From Gemmobacter denitrificans (GTDB lineage Bacteria; Pseudomonadota; Alphaproteobacteria; Rhodobacterales; Rhodobacteraceae): a stretch of DNA of 64,000 nt. Under the pieces are notes generated by a model that made no database searches, was not told where the DNA came from, and saw only the letters and a program-made list of their open reading frames with translations. Positions 58,029 to 64,000 of this stretch are shown here, one piece after another. The stretch spans positions 62,001 through 126,000 of the forward strand of contig NZ_JBALHR010000003.1 of the NCBI RefSeq assembly GCF_036964905.1. The letters are read 5' to 3'. Made by a program: the position numbers and the translations under genes. The first letter of the stretch is position 1. Each line of letters opens with the position of its first letter.

Positions 58029-58814
58029 TCAGGAGCAGGCGGTCAGATCGGACCAACCGCACAGGGCGGCCAGTTGTTCCACCGGAGTATCCGTGCCGAT
58101 GGCCATGCCGAGCCGGTCCTTCGTGTCGCGCCAGGCCTGCCAGCGGTCCCGCCACAGATGCAGGCCTGATCGGCTGATCTTGATGATCGGGCTGCGCAGG
58201 GGCAACTGCCCTGCCCATTTGCGCTGCATCGCGCGGTAGCAATCGACATAATCCTGCCCCAGCACGCCATGATAGCGATCATTGTGGATACAGGGCAGGG
58301 CGGTTATCCAGGCGCCAAGCCCCTGGCGACGGGCTTCGGTCACGATGTCGGTGCCGTAGAGATGCCAGCCGGGCAGGCTTGTGTCAAAGCGCAGGCCGGA
58401 CCTGCGCCGCAGCACGATCAGCAATTCATCATAGCTGAGCGCGGGTATGGGCGATAGCGGCACCCGGCCCACGATCATCCCAAGCGACGATGACCAGACC
58501 GGGCCATAATGCGGCCCGTCCGCGCCCACGCCAAAGGCCCCGATCAGTGCCCAGTCCGGGTCGATGGCTGCCACTTCGGCGATGCGCCGCGCCAGCAGCT
58601 TTTCCCAGCCGCGGGGCAGAAAGACATCCTGATGGGCAAAGACCACGATATCCTGCGAGGTGGCATCCAGCGCGCGGTTATAGGCATGGGCTGCCGATCC
58701 GGCACCCCATTCTGTCTGAAGCGGCACATGGTCCAGCAGCGGCGACCGGGACAGATTGGCTGCAAGGATGGTTTCGGAATTGCAGGCAGCTGCAATCACC
58801 ATTGTGTCAGGCAA
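58029..58814 (-). CDS. Glycosyltransferase of the StrF-like (GT2-type) group
   Basis: A 261-aa protein with the AHQDVFLP motif (about residues 60-67) and HAYNRALDATSQDIVVF upstream of it, characteristic of the StrF-like GT-A domain (PF13712 type). A DIV acidic pair appears in GWHLYGTDIVTEA. It is on the minus strand and overlaps the GT4 gene stop by 8 bp (58807-58814). Donor and acceptor unknown. Confidence 0.78.
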   Translation of the reverse strand: MPDTMVIAAACNSETILAANLSRSPLLDHVPLQTEWGAGSAAHAYNRALDATSQDIVVFAHQDVFLPRGWEKLLARRIAEVAAIDPDWALIGAFGVGADGPHYGPVWSSSLGMIVGRVPLSPIPALSYDELLIVLRRRSGLRFDTSLPGWHLYGTDIVTEARRQGLGAWITALPCIHNDRYHGVLGQDYVDCYRAMQRKWAGQLPLRSPIIKISRSGLHLWRDRWQAWRDTKDRLGMAIGTDTPVEQLAALCGWSDLTACS

Positions 58815-60006
58815 GATGAACTCCCCGGATCAGGTTTGCCAGTTTCACCGCTTCGATATTCACGTCATGCCGAGCAAAAACCCGCGCCCGGCCCGCAGCC
58901 CCCATGGCGGCCAGCCGGTCGGGCGGGGTATCGGCCAGTTGGCTGATCGCCGTGGCCAGCGCCATGCAATCGCCCGCAGGCACCAGCCAGCCGCAATCGG
59001 GGGTGACTAGCTCTGGCATCCCGGCAATGGCTGTGCCAATGACCGGACGCCCGGCGGCCAATGCTTCCATCACGACCATGGGCAGACCTTCGGCGAAAGA
59101 CGGCAGCACCAATGCCCTGGCCCCTGCAAGGGCGGCGCGGACTTCGGCTTCGGCCAGCCAACCGGCCAACGTGACATGGCGGCGCAGGGTCAGGCGTTCG
59201 ATCAGCGCTTCGATTTCGCCGCGCAATTCGCCATCGCCCACCAAAGTCAGATGCAGGCCCGGATGGTGCCGCACCGCATGGGCCACTGCCTCCAGCAGCA
59301 GCGGGAATCCCTTCTGTTCGGAAAACCGGCCGATGGCCACCAGCCGCAGCTTGGTCGGCGCGGGCTCAGGCAGCGGAAAGCGGTGCGTTTCGATCCCGCA
59401 ATGCACCACTTTCAGCCGGGGCCAATCCGGCAGATCGGCCCAACGGCACAACTGGCTGCGCCCGAAAGACGAGACTGCCACCACAAAACTGGCCTTGGCG
59501 CATTTTTCACGCAGCGACAGGGCGCGAGGGCTGTCAAATTCTTCTGGCCCATGGACGGTGAAAGACCAGCGCGGCCCGCCCAGCATTTGCGCCAGAAGGG
59601 CAACGGTTGCGGGGTTGGTGCCGAAATGCGCATGCAGGTGCTGAACGCCCGATTGCGCACAGCGTCGCGCCACCTGTGCGGCCTCGATCAGATAGACCAG
59701 ATGCTTGCGCCGCGCCCCGGCCCGAACGCCCATCGCCCAGGCCTGGGCCACGGCCCGCAGGCTGCAAAGCGGGCGCTGCGCCATCCATCCCAGAGCATCC
59801 AGCACAAGGGTGACCGGGCCCGCCTCGAGCAGATGTTCGGTATGCAGGTCTTCGGCCTTGTCGGCGGGATCGGTCAGGTTGGCCCGGTCCGACCGCATCG
59901 CCAGACGCTGAACCGTAAAGCCGATCCGCTCCAGCGCCTGAATTTCGCGGCGGATGAAGGTGTGCGAGGCACGCGGATAGGTGTTTACAAGATATGCGAT
60001 CTTCAC
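58807..60006 (-). CDS. Glycosyltransferase family 4 protein
   Basis: A 399-aa GT-B transferase. N-terminal acceptor domain starts IAYLVNTYPRASHTFIRREI; the C-terminal donor domain has VAIGRFSEQKGFPLLLEA and the EX7E-like PSFAEGLPMVVMEALAAGRPVIGT. Length and layout fit GT4. It forms a minus-strand pair with the StrF-like gene inside an otherwise plus-strand locus. Confidence 0.9.
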   Translation of the reverse strand: MKIAYLVNTYPRASHTFIRREIQALERIGFTVQRLAMRSDRANLTDPADKAEDLHTEHLLEAGPVTLVLDALGWMAQRPLCSLRAVAQAWAMGVRAGARRKHLVYLIEAAQVARRCAQSGVQHLHAHFGTNPATVALLAQMLGGPRWSFTVHGPEEFDSPRALSLREKCAKASFVVAVSSFGRSQLCRWADLPDWPRLKVVHCGIETHRFPLPEPAPTKLRLVAIGRFSEQKGFPLLLEAVAHAVRHHPGLHLTLVGDGELRGEIEALIERLTLRRHVTLAGWLAEAEVRAALAGARALVLPSFAEGLPMVVMEALAAGRPVIGTAIAGMPELVTPDCGWLVPAGDCMALATAISQLADTPPDRLAAMGAAGRARVFARHDVNIEAVKLANLIRGVHLA

Positions 60007-60163
60007 GGTCGGGCTACTTTGTGGTTGGTCGGGGTCTTAGCAGATTTCCTGTCGTGACAGAAGCGTGTGGCCGAAGAATGGCAGGATTTGCGCGGCTTGG
60101 CCCCGGTCGAACAGATAACGCCCCCCGATTGACCCGGAAGGGCCGCGGCCCTAGGGTCCGCCC

Positions 60164-61498
60164 ATGCAAGAAGCCCGTTCTAGTTTGTTTTCGCGTGTGT
60201 TGCGGGGGTCTGTCCTGACCGCCGGGGCCTATGCTTTCAGCCAGGTCTTGCGGCTGGGGTCGAACCTGATTCTGACCCGGCTGCTCTATCCCGAGGCCTT
60301 TGGCCTGATGGCGCTGGTTTCGGTCTTGCTGATCGGGCTGTCGATGTTTTCCGACATCGGGCTGGGCCCTGCCATCTCGCAAAGCGATCGCGGGGATGAA
60401 CCGGATTTTCTGGATACGGCCTGGACGGTGCAGGTGATGCGCGGGCTGGTGCTGTGGCTTGCGACCTGTGCCCTGGCCCTGCCTGCGGCCCGGCTGTATG
60501 AGGCCCCGGAACTGGCGATGTTGTTGCCGGTGGCGGGGTTGTCACTGCTGATCGGGGCCTTCAACCCGACGCGGATCGACACGGCGCATCGTCATCTGCT
60601 GTTGGGTCGGGTCACGATGCTGGATCTGGCATCGCAGGCCATCGGCATTGCGGCAATGGTCGGGCTGGCGATGTGGCATCCTTCGGTCTGGGCGCTGGTG
60701 AATGGCGCGATCATCGGGGCCGTGGCCAAGCTGGTGCTGACGCATTGGGGGCTGCCGGGACAACCCAACCGTTTTCGCTGGGAACCGACCGCCGGGGCGC
60801 AGCTGATTCACTTCGGCAAGTGGATATTCCTGTCCACCGCCTGTGGCTTTCTACTGGCACAGGGCGACAAGGCCATTCTGGGGGCCTTTCTGGAACTGGA
60901 CGAGTTGGGGGTCTACAATATCGGCTATTTCCTGGCCTCTTTCCCGGTGATGCTGGGCGGGGCGGTGGTGGGCCGGATCATGATCCCGATTTACCGCGAC
61001 CATCCACCTGCGGCGAGTGCTGCCAATGCCGCGCGGCTGCGCCGCCTGCGTTTCGCCCTGACCGGGGGGATACTGCTATTGCTGGGGGTGATGGTTTTCG
61101 CAGGCGAGCCGCTGGTCCGCCTGCTGTATGACGACAGGTATCTGGGCGCGGGGGCCATCGTGGTGGCGATTGCCTGCGTGCAGATGCCGATGGTGATCGG
61201 CATGACCTATGATCAATCCGCCTTGGCGGCGGGGGATTCGCGCAATTACTTCCTTGTCATGGCAGCGCGGGCGGCGGCGCAGACCTTTGCCTTTCTTCTG
61301 GGCGCCTATTCTGGCGGATTGGCCGGGGCGCTGATCGGGCAATTCGTGGCGATGGTGCTTGTGCATCCGTTGATCGTCTGGCTGGCCTTGCGGCACAGGT
61401 CATGGGATGGGCTGCATGATGCGGTATTCGGGGGGCTGGCCCTGATGCTGCTGGCGCTTGCCGTGGCGACGCATGGCGCTGCCTTTACCGCGATCTGA
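60164..61498 (+). CDS. Polysaccharide flippase, Wzx/MOP family
   Basis: A 444-aa membrane protein with about 12-14 helices. The start SLFSRVLRGSVLTAGAYAFSQVLRLGSNLILTRLL and the following PEAFGLMALVSV are typical of polysaccharide-export proteins (PST/Wzx). It would move lipid-linked repeat units to the periplasm. Divergent from the GT4 gene with a 157-bp gap. Confidence 0.88.
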   Translation: MQEARSSLFSRVLRGSVLTAGAYAFSQVLRLGSNLILTRLLYPEAFGLMALVSVLLIGLSMFSDIGLGPAISQSDRGDEPDFLDTAWTVQVMRGLVLWLATCALALPAARLYEAPELAMLLPVAGLSLLIGAFNPTRIDTAHRHLLLGRVTMLDLASQAIGIAAMVGLAMWHPSVWALVNGAIIGAVAKLVLTHWGLPGQPNRFRWEPTAGAQLIHFGKWIFLSTACGFLLAQGDKAILGAFLELDELGVYNIGYFLASFPVMLGGAVVGRIMIPIYRDHPPAASAANAARLRRLRFALTGGILLLLGVMVFAGEPLVRLLYDDRYLGAGAIVVAIACVQMPMVIGMTYDQSALAAGDSRNYFLVMAARAAAQTFAFLLGAYSGGLAGALIGQFVAMVLVHPLIVWLALRHRSWDGLHDAVFGGLALMLLALAVATHGAAFTAI

Positions 61499-61588
61499 AT
61501 TGCCCAATCCGACCGGACTGCCGCCAAAGCGATCCGGTCATGCCAGATTTCTGCCGCAATCCGCTCCTAGCTTCGTCAAAGAAGGTAA

Positions 61589-61816
61589 ATGGACCGCAGG
61601 GGTATGGGCATGGCAATTGGCGTGATGCTGGCCGGGATCGTCGCAGGGCTGATGGGGACTGTCTGGGCCCTGGCTTCTGGATATTCGGTGCTGGTCGCCA
61701 TGGCGCTGTATCCGGTTGCCGGGATTGCCGGGGTTCTGACGCTGTTGCCGCTGGTGCTTTTCCGTATCAACGCGACTGACGGCGAACCGACCCGGGGGCT
61801 GCAGGAAGCCCACTGA
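61589..61816 (+). CDS. Small two-helix membrane protein
   Basis: A 75-aa protein with two hydrophobic helices (about 8-30 and 34-58) and a polar tail (RINATDGEPTRG). ATG 61589 is preceded by AAAGAAGG. No family recognised. It lies between the flippase and the priming transferase, so it probably belongs to the same locus. Confidence 0.65.
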   Translation: MDRRGMGMAIGVMLAGIVAGLMGTVWALASGYSVLVAMALYPVAGIAGVLTLLPLVLFRINATDGEPTRGLQEAH

Positions 61817-62268
61817 CCCCCCTTTCCATCAAATCGGCCCATTGCGCGCGCCATTGGAAACAATGGTGCGTCGTGCGTTTTGGGCCTACCTCTCCGATCG
61901 GATAGGGTCCTCTCTTCGCATGGGGGAATGACCCCCGCAAAGGGGCTGCGAATCACCGCCGAATGTTCTTTGCGTGCAGCTGATGTTTTCCCCACAGGGT
62001 TGCAGTATGGCTGATCGTGGCAGCATCGTGGCGGAGATCGGGCAAATTTTCCCCGTGATTATGATGGTAAATGGCCCATAAACCCTGTTCGCGGGTGTCG
62101 CCAAACACAGGTAACAAACGGTAAAATGGCAATTGGGGGCGTTACTGTTGAGTGTACGCAATGTTCTGCAAGCCAGTTGGTCGGAAATCCGGCCAGGCCG
62201 CGCTGTTTCGCGGTCTGTCTGACGTTTCTTTGGCCATCGTAGCGGCGACTGTTAACGGGTGACAGACA
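61817..62268. other. Regulatory-looking 452-bp gap before the ExoY-like gene
   Basis: No credible gene. It is A/T-richer than its neighbours, with a 10-bp hairpin at 61847-61870 (CCATTG / CAATGG core, GAAA loop) and a CCGATCGG palindrome near 61897. Its length and composition suggest a long untranslated leader or a multi-regulator promoter for the priming transferase. Confidence 0.5.
61847..61870. repeat. Inverted repeat with GAAA loop
   Basis: CGCGCCATTG / CAATGGTGCG pairs over 10 bp (one G-T) around a GAAA tetraloop. No T tract follows, so it is more likely an mRNA structure or protein site than a terminator. Confidence 0.5.
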
Positions 62269-62988
62269 ATGACGATAAGCTATCCCCGCTTCCAAGGAGC
62301 GGGTCCGGTTCCTGTTTTGCCAAACGATCTGGCACAGGCGAAGATTGCCCCCGCGGCTCTGGGGCTGCAGCGTCCCCGCAAGGGGGCCTATCGTGATTTC
62401 TTCAAGCGTGCGCTTGATGTTTCGGCAATCGTCCTTGCCGCACCCATTGTGGTGCCGATCGTTGCCGCCCTGGCCTTTGCCGTGTCGCGCGATGGCGGCA
62501 GCGCCTTTTATTCGCAGCAACGTGTCGGCCAGCACGGTCGCGCTTTCCGCATGTGGAAGCTGCGGTCCATGGTGACCGATGCTGACGAACGGATGAACCA
62601 CTATCTGAACAGCAATCCTGCTGCCCGTGCGGAATGGGATGAAACCCAGAAACTGAAGAACGATCCGCGCGTCACCCCTTTTGGCCGCTTCCTGCGCAAA
62701 AGCTCGCTGGATGAACTGCCGCAACTGTGGAACGTGCTGATTGGCGACATGAGCCTTGTGGGCCCGCGCCCGATGATGCTGAGCCAGCAGGCGCTGTATC
62801 CCGGCACGGCCTATTACAAGTTGCGGCCTGGCATTACCGGCTTCTGGCAGACGGCTGGGCGGAACCGCACCAGCTTTGAGGCACGGGCGGATTATGACGC
62901 GGCCTATGAGGCCGACCTGTCGCTGGCAACCGATCTGAAGATCCTTGGCCGCACCGTGGGCGTCGTGATGAACGGCACTGGTTGCTGA
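62269..62988 (+). CDS. Undecaprenyl-phosphate sugar phosphotransferase, ExoY-like
   Basis: A 239-aa priming glycosyltransferase that starts repeat units on the lipid carrier. One membrane helix (about residues 50-72, preceded by KRALDVSAIVLAAP) is followed by the bacterial sugar transferase domain: FRMWKLRSMVTDAD, FLRKSSLDELPQLWNVL, DMSLVGPRPMM and KLRPGITGFWQTAGR. It lacks the extra N-terminal helices of WbaP, so it is the short ExoY class. Confidence 0.92.
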   Translation: MTISYPRFQGAGPVPVLPNDLAQAKIAPAALGLQRPRKGAYRDFFKRALDVSAIVLAAPIVVPIVAALAFAVSRDGGSAFYSQQRVGQHGRAFRMWKLRSMVTDADERMNHYLNSNPAARAEWDETQKLKNDPRVTPFGRFLRKSSLDELPQLWNVLIGDMSLVGPRPMMLSQQALYPGTAYYKLRPGITGFWQTAGRNRTSFEARADYDAAYEADLSLATDLKILGRTVGVVMNGTGC

Positions 62989-63013
62989 TCTGACACGCAG
63001 GTCAAAACAAAAG

Positions 63014-63044
63014 CGCCGCATCCTGATCGGGTGCGGCGGTTTTT
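63014..63044 (+). terminator. Terminator after the ExoY-like gene
   Basis: CGCCGCA / TGCGGCG stem with inner CC/GG pairs, followed by GTTTTT. It lies between convergent genes. Confidence 0.85.
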
Positions 63045-63060
63045 CCGTTCTGTCACGGGG

Positions 63061-64000
63061 TCAGGCTTGCCCCGCCCATCGCTGTGTCAGGCGGCGCAGC
63101 AGGTTGGGATGTGGCTTGGCCAGATGCAGATCGGGCAGGGTGATGACGGGCCGGATATCCAGTTCACGCTGCATCTGTTCGGCGCTGCGGATCACCGGGT
63201 TCATCAGATCAAGCAGAAAGGCCAGACCGATGCCCGCCAGCAGGCTGGCCATCGTGCCCGCCAGAGCCAGCTTCTTGCCACCGCCGCCCAGGGCGTAATC
63301 CGGCACGATGGCCCGTTCCAGCAGGCTGAAATGTTCGGAATGGCTTTGCTCTTCCATGCGCATCATGGTTTCGGCATCGGCCTTGCGGGCGGTGATCAGG
63401 TCGTATTGTGATTGCAGCTGTTCCAGCCGCCGACCATAGGCGCTGAGCGTGCGCTCCACTTCGGGCGTGTCTGCCACCTTGGCATCCATCGCATCGATCT
63501 GGCCCTGCAGGGCCTGACTTTGGCGGGTCATCACCTCTAGCTGGGCGGCCAGGCTGTCCAGTTGGCGGCGGTCGGTTTCGCGAAGGCGTTCCTTGCGTTC
63601 CAGCGCGACCTTTTCGCCTTCGATCGCCAGCATATCTTGCGACAGGCGCCGCAGATCGGCCTCGATCCCGCTGCGTTCATCGGCATCGCCAGACCCGAGC
63701 GCGACGGGATTGGCGCGCTTGTAGCTTTCGATTTCCGCTTCCAGCGCGTTGATCTCGCTGGCCACGCGCGATTCCTCTTCCAGAAAGAAGGCCAGCGTTT
63801 CGCGGGCGCGGGTGGTCTGGCGGGCGACCGAAAGGTCCAGCACGCTTTGCGCCAGATCATTCGCCACCCGTGCTGCCGCTTCGCCATCGCCCAGCCGAAC
63901 GACGATCAAGAGCGCCGAAACCGAGGTGGTGCCAAAGCTGCTTTGGTTGGCAGAGGCGATGCTTTGAAAGCTGACAGAAGTGCGCAGCAGGCCAATCTTC
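63061..64000 (-). CDS. Wzz/GumC-like polysaccharide co-polymerase, 5' partial
   Basis: The frame is open to the right end of the window, so the N-terminus is missing. The visible ~313 residues contain a long coiled-coil region (about 60-190, rich in Glu, Gln, Arg), then the second membrane helix KKLALAGTMASLLAGIGLAFLLDLMNP, and a short cytoplasmic tail ending RRLTQRWAGQA. The ERAIVPDYAL segment before the helix is typical of Wzz/GumC proteins. No tyrosine-kinase domain follows, so it is a chain-length regulator without BY-kinase. It controls polymer length at the inner membrane. Confidence 0.82.
   Translation of the reverse strand, partial: KIGLLRTSVSFQSIASANQSSFGTTSVSALLIVVRLGDGEAAARVANDLAQSVLDLSVARQTTRARETLAFFLEEESRVASEINALEAEIESYKRANPVALGSGDADERSGIEADLRRLSQDMLAIEGEKVALERKERLRETDRRQLDSLAAQLEVMTRQSQALQGQIDAMDAKVADTPEVERTLSAYGRRLEQLQSQYDLITARKADAETMMRMEEQSHSEHFSLLERAIVPDYALGGGGKKLALAGTMASLLAGIGLAFLLDLMNPVIRSAEQMQRELDIRPVITLPDLHLAKPHPNLLRRLTQRWAGQA

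Overview
The window is about 64 kb of a high-GC chromosome whose gene content points to an alphaproteobacterium of the Rhodobacteraceae/Paracoccaceae. Markers are a CcrM-type GANTC methyltransferase, an RpoE/ChrR pair almost superimposable on that of Rhodobacter sphaeroides, a bacterial Mic60 between hemD and hemY, a DUF2125 protein and a LacI-type regulator. No transposase, integrase, prophage, CRISPR array or rRNA operon is visible. Gene density is high and many neighbours overlap by 4 bp (ATGA/GTGA), so most genes lie in translationally coupled operons.

Layout. 1-5.8 kb: the 3' part of a membrane-anchored dihydrolipoamide dehydrogenase-like flavoprotein, a CDP-alcohol phosphatidyltransferase and a YnjBCD-type ABC importer, a grouping that resembles E. 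coli ynjBCD-ynjF. 5.9-12.9 kb: an unidentified small protein, the minus-strand hemD-mic60-hemY block, and the divergent tsaD-gpsA-yciI-EVE operon. 13-20 kb: recQ, yggT, a thioesterase, a UMF1-type MFS transporter, mepA, a phytase-like esterase and yhhQ. 20-21 kb is the main non-coding island. It holds a short terminator-bounded transcription unit whose ribosome-binding site is complementary to 17 nt of the 16S rRNA tail, a tRNA-Arg(CCU) gene interrupted by a 220-nt group I intron, strong hairpins, and operator-like palindromes in front of a lacI-family gene. 22-38 kb: a peptidoglycan-binding-like protein, a short RTX protein, a DbpA-like helicase, an enoyl-CoA hydratase/SDR pair, DUF2125, a GAF-M24 peptidase fusion, pmbA, a CysQ-like phosphatase, trxA, a YhiN-type flavoprotein, an MscS channel and a membrane-bound winged-helix protein.

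38-48 kb: rnhB and ccrM (with clustered GANTC sites in front), a Tat-type sulfite-oxidase-fold protein coupled to a hybrid histidine kinase and a LuxR-type response regulator, a phosphopantetheinyl transferase, serB, a GNAT and a TauE/SafE transporter. 47.6-53.7 kb is the singlet-oxygen stress block. rpoE-chrR lies on the minus strand and a five-gene plus-strand operon (amine oxidase, DUF1365, MFS, DUF3833, SDR) is divergent from it; two back-to-back sigma-E-type promoters lie between them.

53.7 kb to the end is an exopolysaccharide-type locus: two related SGNH hydrolases (the second fused to a glycosidase-like domain), three glycosyltransferases, a flippase, an ExoY-like priming sugar transferase and a Wzz/GumC-like chain-length protein that runs off the window. 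ExoY would start the repeat unit on undecaprenyl phosphate, the transferases would extend it, the flippase would export it, the Wzz-like protein would set chain length, and the SGNH/glycosidase proteins would trim or edit it. This assignment is inferred from families and gene order; the polymer is unknown.
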